DNA of 20,639 nucleotides from Gammaproteobacteria bacterium. Lineage in GTDB: Bacteria; Pseudomonadota; Gammaproteobacteria; PS1; Pseudothioglobaceae. The notes under the pieces are model-generated. The model was not told the origin of the DNA. It ran no database searches and saw only the letters and a program-made list of their open reading frames with translations. The stretch is taken from assembly GCA_028599035.1 (NCBI GenBank), contig JAQRMT010000002.1:16217-36855 (forward strand), written 5' to 3'. Position 1 is the first letter of the stretch. The number at the start of each line of letters is the position of its first letter. Both the position numbers and the translations under genes were made by a program. Of the stretch, positions 6,737 through 15,319 are shown one piece after another.

Positions 6737-8074
6737 TTGGTGAATAAAATGAACAAATTGCTTAACCCAGTGATTGTTGCCCACACTACGCAAGTGTGAA
6801 TAGGTGGCCAGTAGATTGTGAATTAAAATTCCATCGTGTTTATTATCCACACCCACGCCGCGTAAAACCTTGTAGGCATAACGGGTTTTAGGGTTGATAT
6901 TTTCAAGTCTTGAATAATGAAATTCGTGTGCATAAATCTTATCAGCAACATTTTCCCAAGGATGTTCGCTGCACGGCTCTAATTGCACATACCCCCTGCC
7001 AATCGGTTTGGGTGTCATCACAGTATCAGCCTGAATCACACCAACCATCTTGTGAGATTTTCCTTGATGGGTGATTTCTCGACTGAGATACATCAGTCCA
7101 CCGCATTCTGCATAAGTAGGTAGCCCTTGCTCTATTTTTAATTTAATATCATCAAGCAAGGATTGATTACTACTTAGTGATTCAAGTTGCGTTTCTGGAA
7201 AACCACCACCAATAAACAAACCATCACATTTTGGCAATTTACTTGCTTTCAGTGTATCAAAATATTCGATTTTAACCCCTAAAGATTTGAATGCATCTAA
7301 GTCATCTTGATAATAAAAACCAAAGGCTTGGTCTTTAGCCACACTGATTGTTAGATTACTAGAAGCAGTAATTGATACTGACATATCAACCGATTTTTTC
7401 TCACTGCCTAAAGACAAAATCTTGTCTAAGTCCACTTGGTCGGCGATTATCTTACCAGCACTGTCAATAAATTGTTGAGATTGAGCCGACTCATTGGCTG
7501 GCATAAGCCCTAAGTGGCGCTCATCAATAATCAATTCCTTAGAGCGACGAACAGCGCCTAAAACGCGAACATCTGTGTAATGCTCGATGGCTTGAACAAG
7601 TTTTGATTCGTGACGCTCACCAGCAACTTTATTAAGGATAACGCCAATAATATTAACATTAGTGTCAAAAGCTTGATAACCCATTAGCAGTGGTGCGACA
7701 CCACGAGTAATGCCATTACTATCAATCACCAAAACAACATTTGTATCCAATAGTTTTGCCATATCTGCATTGGCATCACCACCTGTAGTATTCATACCAT
7801 CATACAAGCCTTTATTACCTTCGATAATTGCGATATCACTTTGCTGTTGATGAAATAACGCACTAATTTCATTTTCAGACATTGTGTAGAAGTCTAAATT
7901 GTAGCAAGGGTTACCGCTGGCTTGCGCCAACCAAATTGGGTCAATATAATCAGGTCCTTTTTTAAAGGCTTGAACTTTGAGTGTACGGGCTTTGAAGGCT
8001 GCACACAAACCTAGACTGACAACGGTTTTACCTGAGGATTTATGGGCAGCGGATAGGTAGATAGATGAGGGCAT
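6725..8074 (-). CDS. dsrN: DsrN, CobB/CbiA-like glutamine-dependent amidase for siroheme amide
   Basis: The 449-residue protein has the two-domain plan of cobyrinic acid a,c-diamide synthases. An N-terminal ATP-binding domain has a P-loop-like SAAHKSSGKT at residues 8-17 and IIEGNKGLYDGMN near 83-95. A C-terminal class I glutamine amidotransferase domain has GLFIGGGFPETQ, the nucleophile Cys324 in YAECGGLMYL, and HEFHYSRLE near 383-391. In dsr operons this enzyme is proposed to amidate siroheme to the siro(haem)amide found in DsrAB, rather than to make cobalamin. The context fits: it lies between dsrP (20 bp) and dsrR (29 bp), and no cobalamin genes are in the window. Length is normal for CbiA-type proteins and all key residues appear intact. 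A plain CbiA role cannot be fully excluded. Confidence 0.92.
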   Translation of the reverse strand: MPSSIYLSAAHKSSGKTVVSLGLCAAFKARTLKVQAFKKGPDYIDPIWLAQASGNPCYNLDFYTMSENEISALFHQQQSDIAIIEGNKGLYDGMNTTGGDANADMAKLLDTNVVLVIDSNGITRGVAPLLMGYQAFDTNVNIIGVILNKVAGERHESKLVQAIEHYTDVRVLGAVRRSKELIIDERHLGLMPANESAQSQQFIDSAGKIIADQVDLDKILSLGSEKKSVDMSVSITASSNLTISVAKDQAFGFYYQDDLDAFKSLGVKIEYFDTLKASKLPKCDGLFIGGGFPETQLESLSSNQSLLDDIKLKIEQGLPTYAECGGLMYLSREITHQGKSHKMVGVIQADTVMTPKPIGRGYVQLEPCSEHPWENVADKIYAHEFHYSRLENINPKTRYAYKVLRGVGVDNKHDGILIHNLLATYSHLRSVGNNHWVKQFVHFIHQVRA

Positions 8075-8094
8075 ACCTCATTATAGAGTATCTT

Positions 8095-9297
8095 TTACTT
8101 AGTTTTATAGTGAGGGTCTGCAACTTCATCTGCAAGGCTTTCAGGCAAAAATGGCAGGAATTTCACTAAAAAAGTCACTGCGATGAGTGCTACAGCAATA
8201 CCACCAATACCTAAAACAATTTCAGCAAGCGATGGTGAATAAGCAGCAATACCGCCATAACCTTCTAAGATTTCTTTACCTGGAAACATTTCCATTGGGT
8301 AAGCTTGACCACCAACGATAATCACATACAACTGAATAACACCACCAATCAATACTAAGAGTGAAGCTAAACCTAAAGTAGAACGATTACCTCTAAGTGC
8401 TGGATGATAAATAAGCGCCATTGGCACCAAACCACCTAGAACGATTTGTCCAATCCAAAATAAAGGTGTATAAATATGCTCACCAAATAAAATGAAGTTT
8501 TCAATGCCGATGTTTTCAGCTAAATACATATTACCCAAGTGCTTAACTGCAACAAAATACATAACTGCCGCTACAAATACACCCAATAGATTACCCAGAC
8601 GATTAACAATCACATCACCCAATGGACGCTCGCTCCATTTATAACTTGCCATCAAAATCAAGATAAAGAAAGCCAAACCAAAGGCAAATGACATAATAAT
8701 AAACATTGGTGCCATAATCACTGCATCATACGCTTGACGCGCTACTAAGAAACCAAAGATAGAGCCTGTACCCGTGGTTAAAATCAACCGCCAAGTAAAT
8801 GCTGCCAAACCTGCTTTGGAAGTAAATTTATTTAGTCGGCGCTCAAACATCATCCACAAATACACGGCAACAATAACAAAGAAACCGTTGTATAAAATAA
8901 TATTCCAAGCAAAAATTGACTTAAAATTATACTCAGTCATTGCGACAATTAAACGGTCAGGACGACCTAAATCAAGTACCAGAATCATCAAACCACCAGC
9001 CAATAAGGCTAATGCCACTAGGCCTGATAAGCGCGATAAAGGCTTATAAAGTTTTTTCTGAAATACTGATGCAATTGAGGCAACATTAAGTGCGCCTGAG
9101 GCAGCAACAATTAAAAATAGTGCAAATACATGTGGTATACCCCATACAACACGGTTGCTCATGCCAGTCACATAGTGTCCGTGGTGCTCCATAAAATAGA
9201 CACTGCCTAATGCGGCTAAAATAAAAATACCTAAGCCTGCAATAAGTGCATAAAAACCTAAACCTCTACCTTCTATTTGTTGATAACGAATGTTCAT
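8095..9297 (-). CDS. dsrP: DsrP, NrfD-like integral membrane subunit of DsrMKJOP
   Basis: The product has 400 residues and is almost entirely hydrophobic, with about ten predicted membrane helices (for example FYALIAGLGIFILAALGSVY near the N-terminus and IVLGIGGIAVALIAVTFLVKF near the C-terminus). Charged cytoplasmic loops such as LDLGRPDRL match the NrfD/PsrC family, which binds quinone without haem. In the DsrMKJOP complex DsrP is the membrane partner of the periplasmic iron-sulfur protein DsrO and is thought to exchange electrons with the quinone pool. It follows dsrO by 19 bp. The ATG is preceded by a modest AGAG ribosome site. Length and context agree with DsrP of Allochromatium. No anomalies were seen. 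Confidence 0.94.
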   Translation of the reverse strand: MNIRYQQIEGRGLGFYALIAGLGIFILAALGSVYFMEHHGHYVTGMSNRVVWGIPHVFALFLIVAASGALNVASIASVFQKKLYKPLSRLSGLVALALLAGGLMILVLDLGRPDRLIVAMTEYNFKSIFAWNIILYNGFFVIVAVYLWMMFERRLNKFTSKAGLAAFTWRLILTTGTGSIFGFLVARQAYDAVIMAPMFIIMSFAFGLAFFILILMASYKWSERPLGDVIVNRLGNLLGVFVAAVMYFVAVKHLGNMYLAENIGIENFILFGEHIYTPLFWIGQIVLGGLVPMALIYHPALRGNRSTLGLASLLVLIGGVIQLYVIIVGGQAYPMEMFPGKEILEGYGGIAAYSPSLAEIVLGIGGIAVALIAVTFLVKFLPFLPESLADEVADPHYKTK

Positions 9298-9316
9298 AAT
9301 TGCTCTTTAAACCTTT

Positions 9317-10051
9317 TTAAATTCCACTATAGCGAACACCAGTATTCAGATTTAAATCTGCTCTGATTTGTGTAGATTGAATTTTCTTGAGTGTTTGGTT
9401 AATTTTACTATTGGCATCATATAAATCACCAAAAATAACCGCATCACTATCCACTACTTCAGCACAGGCTGGTACGCCGCCTTTGTCCACACGGTGTACA
9501 CATAAAGTGCAAGACTCAACAGTACCTTTGCCACGAGGCATATGGGTTTTTTGATTGTTTAAGTCTTCATGTACAAATGAACGCGCATCATAAGGACAAG
9601 CCATCATACAATAGCGACAACCAATACATAAGTGTTTATCTACCAACACAATCCCATCTTCACGCTTCATTGATGCATTAGTTGGGCACACATCTACACA
9701 AGGTGGTTGCTCGCAATGTTGGCACATCATTGGTAAAGTATCAATCTTACCAGTGGACTTATCTTTCACCTTGACCTTTTTAATCCAGTTTGGCTTCTGC
9801 TCTGCTCTTGAATGCACTTCGTTGCCCCAGCCATTTTCTTCTTGACAAGCATTCACCATATCTTCAATATTAGATTCAGTTAGCTTGTTGACATCAATCA
9901 ACATACCCCAACGCTTTTCCTTAGTAACTGGCTCGCTTTCTTTAGGTTCAGCAGCAAAAGTTGTTAATGAAATACCACTGGCAATCGTTGCCACACCTGC
10001 TGTAACAGCTGTTGTATTCTTAATAAAATCACGGCGATTTAGTGCTTTCAT
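9317..10051 (-). CDS. dsrO: DsrO, Tat-exported periplasmic iron-sulfur subunit of DsrMKJOP
   Basis: From the ATG at 10051 the protein is 244 residues. It begins MKALNRRDFIKNT, a twin-arginine signal, with a hydrophobic stretch and an FAA cleavage-like site near residue 33, so it should be folded with its clusters and exported by Tat. Twelve cysteines remain (69; 110, 113, 118, 122; 142, 145, 148, 152; 181, 184, 196), enough for three [4Fe-4S] clusters in the NrfC-like fold. An upstream in-frame start would add 14 residues inside dsrJ; I reject it because it displaces the Tat motif. The dsrJ stop and dsrO start share one base (TAATG), with a GGAGG ribosome site in the end of dsrJ, so translation is probably coupled. 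It passes electrons between DsrP and DsrJ. Confidence 0.95.
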   Translation of the reverse strand: MKALNRRDFIKNTTAVTAGVATIASGISLTTFAAEPKESEPVTKEKRWGMLIDVNKLTESNIEDMVNACQEENGWGNEVHSRAEQKPNWIKKVKVKDKSTGKIDTLPMMCQHCEQPPCVDVCPTNASMKREDGIVLVDKHLCIGCRYCMMACPYDARSFVHEDLNNQKTHMPRGKGTVESCTLCVHRVDKGGVPACAEVVDSDAVIFGDLYDANSKINQTLKKIQSTQIRADLNLNTGVRYSGI

Positions 10052-10455
10052 TACATTTCCTCCGCTGGGGTTGTACGATGACAAGAGAAGCAATCAACGC
10101 TTGTACCAACTTTTTGATGGCAAGTTGAACAAAATTGCTCTGGTGCATTCACTGGAATATGCTCACCATCTTTATCAACAGAAGTGTGGCAATCAACACA
10201 TTTTTCTAATGACGCTCTACCACCGCGCACACCTTGGCGTAAAGTCCTATCACGTTTATGCAATAAAAGCTCAGGGTGCATTTTTCTCTGCATAATAAGA
10301 CTGTCTTTGTGGCTCATGTTTGGGCGTTTGTGCGCTTCTTTGCCATCATCCTTAAACTCAGTTGCCTTTGCACCAAGATTAGGAATATGGTGTTCAACAT
10401 GTGCAAACACATTGCTAAACGCTAAGGCTAAAAAAACAATCAGTAAACGATTCAT
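10051..10455 (-). CDS. dsrJ: DsrJ, triheme periplasmic cytochrome c of DsrMKJOP
   Basis: The protein is 134 residues from the ATG at 10455, 16 bp after dsrL, with an AGAGAG ribosome site. A longer reading would add 36 residues inside dsrL and hide the signal peptide, so it was rejected. Residues 1-18 form a Sec signal or anchor (LLIVFLALAFSNVFA). Three CXXCH haem sites follow: CVDCH at 86-90, CSTCH at 109-113 and CFSCH at 122-126. DsrJ is the small periplasmic cytochrome of the membrane complex that handles DsrC. The block MHPELLLHKRDRTLRQGVR before the first haem is typical of the family. Notably, the only cysteines are those in the haem motifs; the additional conserved cysteine reported as an unusual axial ligand in Allochromatium DsrJ is absent. 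Met47, His49, Met55 or Met59 could substitute. Confidence 0.93.
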   Translation of the reverse strand: MNRLLIVFLALAFSNVFAHVEHHIPNLGAKATEFKDDGKEAHKRPNMSHKDSLIMQRKMHPELLLHKRDRTLRQGVRGGRASLEKCVDCHTSVDKDGEHIPVNAPEQFCSTCHQKVGTSVDCFSCHRTTPAEEM

Positions 10456-10471
10456 AATCTCTCTTGTGTAA

Positions 10472-12436
10472 TTACTCACCAAGTCCCATTTGAATGTAAC
10501 CTGTTGGGCATACATCAGCACAGATATGACAACCAATACACTTATTGTAGTCAGTATCAACATAACGACCTAGGGTTGCTTGGTCTTTCTTAACCTTAAA
10601 TACTGCATCCTGTGGACAATACATAACACAGTTATCACATTCAAAACACAGACCGCAAGACATACAACGACCTGCCTCAGCTTGCGCTTCTTCTTCACTG
10701 TAACCAATTAAGCGTTCTTCAAAGTTACCAAGTACATTATCGATATCAACTGTTTTATGATTTCTTGCATTGCGTTCTTCATTATCAAAGTGCCCTAAGA
10801 ATAACTCTGTATGCGGAATGATTGATGCGAATGAACGGTCTTCATAGTTATGAACCGCATATTCTGCAGTGTCTGTGGCTTCACCAAACGCACCACCTTT
10901 CTCGTAGTCTGTAGGCGATAAACCCCATTCGTTCAATTTATCCATTAAGTCAAAGTAATGCACATCAACCTTGCTACGCACTTTTTGGTTATTACCAGCA
11001 AGGTAGTCATCAATACTATCAGCCACAATACCGGCTTGACCAATCGCAGTGGTTAATAAGTGTGGACGCACTACATCACCGCAAACAAAGAAACCTGGCT
11101 TGTTTGGCACTTGAAAATTCTTGTCTGCATCAATAAAACCACGCTCATTAAAGAACGAATCATCCATACCTTCAGCATCAACACCTTGACCAATTGCAGA
11201 TACAATTAGCTCACATTCAATATCAAACTCAGAACCTTCAATCGGTGTAGAGCCGTCTTCCTCCAAACGAATCATGCGCAATGCAACAGCACGACCGTCG
11301 CTATTTTTAATAACTTCCACAGGTTGCAATTGACCTTGAATTTCAACACCTTCACGGTTTGCATCATCAATTTCTTCTTGTGCCGCTGGCATATTTTCAA
11401 TAGTAGAACGGGTTGTCAATAGCACTTCTGCACCTAAACGCTTAGAAGTATCAACCACATCGTGCGCTGTATCATCAAAAATAACATGCTCAGGGCGATC
11501 CTTATCAGCAATATTTTCAATATTACCTAACCTACGAGCAACAGAGACAACATCAATTGAAGTATCACCGCCACCAATACAGATTACTTTACCCGTAATA
11601 TGCTTGAGACGACCTTGATTATAAGCTTCAAGGAAGGCAACACCTGATACACAGTTGCCTGCATCACCACCCGGAATTGGTAACGAGCGACCATTCATTG
11701 CACCGATAGCAAATAGTACTGCATCGTAATCTTTTTCTAATTCTTCCATAGAAACATCAACACCAACCTTGGTGTTCATTTTGGTCTCAACGCCTGTTTC
11801 TATAATACGGTCAATTTCATGCTTTAATACATCGCGCGGCACACGATAATCAGGAATACCGTACATCATCATACCGCCTAACTGGTCATATTTTTCAAAT
11901 ACAGTCACACTGTGACCTTGCTTGCGTAATTGTAATGCTGCTGTTAAACCACCACAACCACCGCCAATAATAGCAACTTTTTTGCCTGTGTCTTTGGCGT
12001 CAACTTCAAATTTATAACCTTTTTCTTTTGCCGTATCACCAATAAATTGCTCTACCGCATTAATACCAACTGTGTCTTCAACTTCATTACGGTTACAACC
12101 ATCTTCACAAGGCGCTGGACAAACACGACCCATAATTGAGGGGAATGGATTTGCGTCAGTTGAACGGCGAAAGGCATATTCCTGCCATGACATGTCACCA
12201 GAAGGCTTTTCCATACCACGAACAATATCCAACCAACCACGAATATTGTGCCCAGAAGGGCAAGAACCTTGACAAGGCGGAGTTTGGCTCACATAAGTTG
12301 GACATTTATGCGATTCATCATTTTGAAAAATCTTTTGATTCCATGGCACGCTGCCTTGGTCATCACCCTCATCTTTAAACATTCTAAATGTGTGATTGTC
12401 GCCTTTATAATTTTGTCCGTATGGGTTTTTTTGCAT
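10472..12436 (-). CDS. dsrL: DsrL, iron-sulfur flavoprotein NAD(P)H oxidoreductase partnering DsrAB
   Basis: The 654-residue protein resembles the small subunit of glutamate synthase with an added C-terminal ferredoxin domain. N-terminal cysteines (45, 55, 59 and 106, 110, 114) match the GltD-type [4Fe-4S] region. A first Rossmann motif VAIIGGGCGG at 154-163 binds FAD, and a second, CIGGGDTSIDVVSVARR, binds the pyridine nucleotide. IGQAGIVADSIDDY closes the FAD site. The C-terminal domain has CNDC-like clusters: C600/C603/C607 and C633/C636/C639/C643, with further cysteines at 591, 594 and 597. DsrL is required for sulfur oxidation and takes electrons from DsrAB to NAD(P)+. Its presence supports the oxidative direction. 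Start is supported by AAGGAG eight bases upstream; it lies 15 bp after dsrK. Length is as expected. Confidence 0.95.
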   Translation of the reverse strand: MQKNPYGQNYKGDNHTFRMFKDEGDDQGSVPWNQKIFQNDESHKCPTYVSQTPPCQGSCPSGHNIRGWLDIVRGMEKPSGDMSWQEYAFRRSTDANPFPSIMGRVCPAPCEDGCNRNEVEDTVGINAVEQFIGDTAKEKGYKFEVDAKDTGKKVAIIGGGCGGLTAALQLRKQGHSVTVFEKYDQLGGMMMYGIPDYRVPRDVLKHEIDRIIETGVETKMNTKVGVDVSMEELEKDYDAVLFAIGAMNGRSLPIPGGDAGNCVSGVAFLEAYNQGRLKHITGKVICIGGGDTSIDVVSVARRLGNIENIADKDRPEHVIFDDTAHDVVDTSKRLGAEVLLTTRSTIENMPAAQEEIDDANREGVEIQGQLQPVEVIKNSDGRAVALRMIRLEEDGSTPIEGSEFDIECELIVSAIGQGVDAEGMDDSFFNERGFIDADKNFQVPNKPGFFVCGDVVRPHLLTTAIGQAGIVADSIDDYLAGNNQKVRSKVDVHYFDLMDKLNEWGLSPTDYEKGGAFGEATDTAEYAVHNYEDRSFASIIPHTELFLGHFDNEERNARNHKTVDIDNVLGNFEERLIGYSEEEAQAEAGRCMSCGLCFECDNCVMYCPQDAVFKVKKDQATLGRYVDTDYNKCIGCHICADVCPTGYIQMGLGE

Positions 12437-12451
12437 TTCAAATCTCCTTAT

Positions 12452-14050
12452 TTATTCTGCAGTTTCTGTTTCTACTGATGTTTCTGATGCTTCTTCTACC
12501 TCTTCGGCTGGAGCATCATCTGTTTGTGGTTTGTCCATAATGATTGCCTCACTCACTAACTGGTGAGCACTCGCAATCATATAGGGGTCAAAATCAAATT
12601 TTGGTAAAACTTTGCTGAATTGTGATTTGCAAATTGCACAAATGGCAACCAGCGTATCAACAGCATCAGACTTCTCTACTTCTTTTAGTGCTTGCATTCT
12701 CGGCATTGCACCTTTAATACGAATCTCCATCAAATCATCGGTTAATAATCCGCCGCCGCCGCCGCAACAAAATGTCGATTCCATAATCGTGCTTCGCTCC
12801 ATGTCCACATAATTATTACAGACAGCTTTAATTACTTCACGAGGAAGAATAAATTGGCCGTTTGGAATACCACCCATATTAGTTGCACGAGCAACATTGC
12901 AAGAATCATGGAAAGTAACCGTTCTATCGTCATTAGCGGACTTGTCAAAATTCAATTTACCCTGTTGAATTAAGTCGTGCGTGTATTCAATAATGTGCTG
13001 GGGTTGTGGATAACGAGAATCCAATTGGTTTTGTAATTTCTGACCAAATTCATCTGTTGCACCAGCACCTACACCTGTTAAAGTATTCCAAAAACTGTAA
13101 GCCACACGCCAAGCATGGCCACATTCACCCACCATCACGCGAGATACTTCAAGGTCAAGCGCCGCTTTACGAATTCTAAGTGCTGCCTTACGCATAATAT
13201 CGTAAGAGCCAATAAACATACCAAAGTTTGCACCTTCAGAGGCGTAAGAACTCATTGTCCAACTCACACCATCCTGATGAAACACCTTACCATAACCAAT
13301 CAAACCATCAATATGCGGCTCGGCAAAGAAATCTGCCGATGGGGTAATGAGTAAAATTTCAGCACCTTTAACATCCAAGGGGTATTTAACCGCAACACCA
13401 GTTTCTTCCTCAATTTCTTCCTCAAGGTCAAGCAAAGTATCACGCAATGCTGGCTCAGGCAAACCTAAATTATTGCCAATCGTAATTGCCTTGCCTAAGA
13501 TTTGATTGCAATATTTTTGACCCACACCAACACTGTCTAATACCTCTCGAGCTGCCATTGAAATTTCAGCCGTATCAATACCGTATGGACAAAACACACT
13601 ACAACGACGACATTGCGAGCACTGGTGAAAATAGTTATACCAATCATCCAGCATTTCATCGTCTAATTCTTTTGCACCCACTAATTTAGGGAAGTATTTT
13701 CCTGCAAAAGTAAAGTGGCGACGATAAACACTTCTGAATAAATCTTGACGAGCCACTGGCATATTTTTAGGGTCTGATGAGCCTAGGAAATAATGGCATT
13801 TATCCGTACAAGCACCGCACTTCACACAAGCGTCTAAAAACACTTGGACTGAGCGATACTTGGACTTGAGTTCACCCATTTTGTTGATAGCAACTTCTTG
13901 CCAATTATCAACTTTCTCACCTGGAAACCCTAATGGAGATTGAAACTCTTTAGCAGATTTAAACGGGCCTTCGCCCTCCATAACCCCTTCATTGATTTCA
14001 GGAATCTCTAAATAAGTGGGTAATTTTGGAATGTCAAATTCTTTTGCCAT
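12452..14050 (-). CDS. dsrK: DsrK, HdrD-like cytoplasmic iron-sulfur subunit of DsrMKJOP
   Basis: From the ATG at 14050 the product is 532 residues. Two ferredoxin-type [4Fe-4S] motifs lie at C75-x2-C-x2-C-x3-C85 and C144-x2-C-x2-C-x3-C154. The C-terminal half has the CCG-domain cysteines of HdrB/HdrD catalytic subunits: C310 (ECGHAW), C384 (HDSC), C428-C429 (FCCGGGGG) and C471/C474 (CAIC). This non-cubane cluster site is thought to act on the disulfide or trisulfide of DsrC. A TTG start ten codons upstream would overlap dsrM and lacks a ribosome site, so ATG is preferred; the dsrM stop and this ATG are one base apart. The last 27 residues form an acidic Glu/Thr/Ala-rich tail without cysteines, beyond the catalytic domain. 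A (CCG)5 tract encodes the glycine run. Confidence 0.95.
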   Translation of the reverse strand: MAKEFDIPKLPTYLEIPEINEGVMEGEGPFKSAKEFQSPLGFPGEKVDNWQEVAINKMGELKSKYRSVQVFLDACVKCGACTDKCHYFLGSSDPKNMPVARQDLFRSVYRRHFTFAGKYFPKLVGAKELDDEMLDDWYNYFHQCSQCRRCSVFCPYGIDTAEISMAAREVLDSVGVGQKYCNQILGKAITIGNNLGLPEPALRDTLLDLEEEIEEETGVAVKYPLDVKGAEILLITPSADFFAEPHIDGLIGYGKVFHQDGVSWTMSSYASEGANFGMFIGSYDIMRKAALRIRKAALDLEVSRVMVGECGHAWRVAYSFWNTLTGVGAGATDEFGQKLQNQLDSRYPQPQHIIEYTHDLIQQGKLNFDKSANDDRTVTFHDSCNVARATNMGGIPNGQFILPREVIKAVCNNYVDMERSTIMESTFCCGGGGGLLTDDLMEIRIKGAMPRMQALKEVEKSDAVDTLVAICAICKSQFSKVLPKFDFDPYMIASAHQLVSEAIIMDKPQTDDAPAEEVEEASETSVETETAE

Positions 14051-14051
14051 G

Positions 14052-14837
14052 TTATTTGCCCTCACTGTTGTCTTGACCAAGGGTTTGGTCTAATTTAACC
14101 GCATGTTCTTGTTCTTGCTTGAGTGCCCATGGTGCAATGTGTCGTTTTTTACGCGCATCGTCCACTTGATTACGAGTGGGGCTGAAAAATACACCAGGCA
14201 CATGGAGCAATTTTGAAATTGGAAAAATTGCCATCAACACAAACACCATAAAGATATGCACCAAAAAATGTACTTCCGTTGGTAAATCTGCCCAATTAAA
14301 GACAATCAAACCAGAAGCAAATTCTTTCACCATAATGACATCAGTGTGATTACTAGTGAATGTCATTACTACGCCACTCACGCCAATTACCAACAACAAA
14401 AGCAACATTAAATAATCACTAGGTGCTGAAATATAACGGATACGCTCAACAAAAAATCGACGACCAAGTAAACCGAACAACCCGATAACCATCGCAAAAG
14501 CTGCATATTTAAAAGGCTGAATCAATAAAAATACTTCAGGCAAATCACCTGGCCAAAAATAACGAGCATGGCGAATTAAAACCAACAACAAGCCAACATG
14601 GAATAACCAGCCAAACAACCAAGTCCATTTATTAGACTTGAACAAGCTTTCAAATAACACGACTTCGCGTGCCATACGCATAACCACACCTGTTTGTGTT
14701 AATGGGGTTGGTGCGGTTGGAATTTTAAGAGGGACAGGCGTTATCCAATATTGATAGATTTTTCTCGTCATTCCAACCAGAAATATCGTTAGGGATATAT
14801 AAAATAAAGCCGTAAAAAAAATACTTACTACAGACAT
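14052..14837 (-). CDS. dsrM: DsrM, NarI-like membrane cytochrome b subunit of DsrMKJOP
   Basis: The protein is 261 residues from the ATG at 14837, with about six membrane helices (for example FFTALFYISLTIFLVGM, LFGWLFHVGLLLVLIRHA, LMLLLLLVIGVSGVVMTF and VHFLVHIFMVFVLMAIF). Histidines in WLFHVG, LIRHARYF and EVHFLVHIF are candidates for b-haem ligands as in NarI-type subunits. DsrM exchanges electrons with quinone and passes them to DsrK, to which it is tightly linked (one-base gap). A longer in-frame start at 14894 adds 19 residues, but its codons fall in a hairpin stem with no ribosome site, whereas GAGAG precedes the ATG at 14837. The C-terminal 40 residues are charged and cytoplasmic. Identity is clear from sequence and position. 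Confidence 0.93.
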   Translation of the reverse strand: MSVVSIFFTALFYISLTIFLVGMTRKIYQYWITPVPLKIPTAPTPLTQTGVVMRMAREVVLFESLFKSNKWTWLFGWLFHVGLLLVLIRHARYFWPGDLPEVFLLIQPFKYAAFAMVIGLFGLLGRRFFVERIRYISAPSDYLMLLLLLVIGVSGVVMTFTSNHTDVIMVKEFASGLIVFNWADLPTEVHFLVHIFMVFVLMAIFPISKLLHVPGVFFSPTRNQVDDARKKRHIAPWALKQEQEHAVKLDQTLGQDNSEGK

Positions 14838-14864
14838 ATTGCTCTCAAAAAATTCAAAATTTGG

Positions 14865-14892
14865 GAAAACACCCGAATAAACGGGTGTTTTC
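14865..14892 (-). terminator. terminator-like or attenuating hairpin between dsrC and dsrM
   Basis: An 11-bp perfect stem (14865-14875 with 14882-14892) closes a 6-base loop. Read on the coding strand, the 3' arm is CGGGTGTTTTC, giving a GC core and only four U, so termination is probably partial. It lies 44 bp after the dsrC stop and 27 bp before the chosen dsrM start. Confidence 0.65.
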
Positions 14893-14936
14893 AATAATAT
14901 TTACCCAAGAAGTCTTAAACCTCTCAAATCAAATAT

Positions 14937-15260
14937 TTAGATACAACCAGTTGGTTTAGGCAGACCAGCAAAACGACAACCTTGCTTACCAGGACCATAC
15001 GGAAATAAAGAATACAAGTACTTAGAGTTACCTTTTTCTTTACCGAATTGCTTGCCAATTGCTTTAGTCAATACACGAACCGCTGGTGCAATTTGATACT
15101 CTTCAAAATAATCACGCAAGAAATTAATCACATCCCAATGCTCTTCAGATAACTCAATATCATCACCTTTTGCCATTTCCACAGCAATTTCTTTTGTCCA
15201 GTCTTTAAGGTCTACCAAGAAACCCTCTTCATCTACTTCTGCGCCTAAAATATCAGCCAT
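14937..15260 (-). CDS. dsrC: DsrC, sulfur-carrying substrate protein of DsrAB and DsrMKJOP
   Basis: The 107-residue protein has the defining flexible C-terminal arm QGCRFAGLPKPTGCI, with Cys95 and the penultimate Cys106 spaced eleven residues apart exactly as in functional DsrC proteins; TusE-type relatives keep only the latter. DsrC receives sulfur from DsrEFH, forms a trisulfide, and is the form in which sulfur is presented to DsrAB and DsrMKJOP in the cytoplasm. The N-terminal DEEGFLVDLKDWTKEIA and LSEEHWDVINFLRDYFEEYQIAPAVR are also family-typical. It has the strongest ribosome site of the region (AAAGGAG, about seven bases from ATG). It is set apart from dsrH by 107 bp and from dsrM by 99 bp, unlike the tight spacing elsewhere, and both gaps contain hairpins. 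Confidence 0.98.
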   Translation of the reverse strand: MADILGAEVDEEGFLVDLKDWTKEIAVEMAKGDDIELSEEHWDVINFLRDYFEEYQIAPAVRVLTKAIGKQFGKEKGNSKYLYSLFPYGPGKQGCRFAGLPKPTGCI

Positions 15261-15278
15261 TTTTTACTCCTTTGTAAT

Positions 15279-15296
15279 AAGTTGAAAAATCAACTT
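15279..15296 (-). promoter_or_regulatory. 5'-leader hairpin just upstream of the dsrC ribosome site
   Basis: AAGTTGA and TCAACTT (15279-15285 and 15290-15296) form a 7-bp stem with a four-base loop. It ends about ten bases before the AAAGGAG of dsrC, a position where such hairpins often stabilise an mRNA 5' end. It does not bury the ribosome site. Confidence 0.45.
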
Positions 15297-15319
15297 TTCT
15301 TTAAAAAATAATTCATCTT

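Noticed and set aside
10456..10563. Longer dsrJ start at 10563
   Set aside because: It would overlap the end of dsrL by more than 90 bp and would bury the Sec signal sequence; the ATG at 10455 has a ribosome site and a clean signal peptide.
12052..12378. Several open frames on both strands inside dsrL
   Set aside because: They are shadows of the well-supported dsrL gene, with no homology pattern, ribosome sites or independent context.
12751..12770. GC-rich trinucleotide (CCG) tract as a possible mobile or unstable repeat
   Set aside because: It simply encodes the glycine run after the catalytic CC of DsrK, which is conserved in the CCG domain family.
14051..14080. TTG start giving DsrK ten extra residues
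   Set aside because: It overlaps the dsrM coding end and has no supporting ribosome site; ATG at 14050 is one base after the dsrM stop.
14838..14894. Longer dsrM start at 14894
   Set aside because: The added codons fall in the 11-bp hairpin, no Shine-Dalgarno precedes it, and GAGAG precedes the ATG at 14837.
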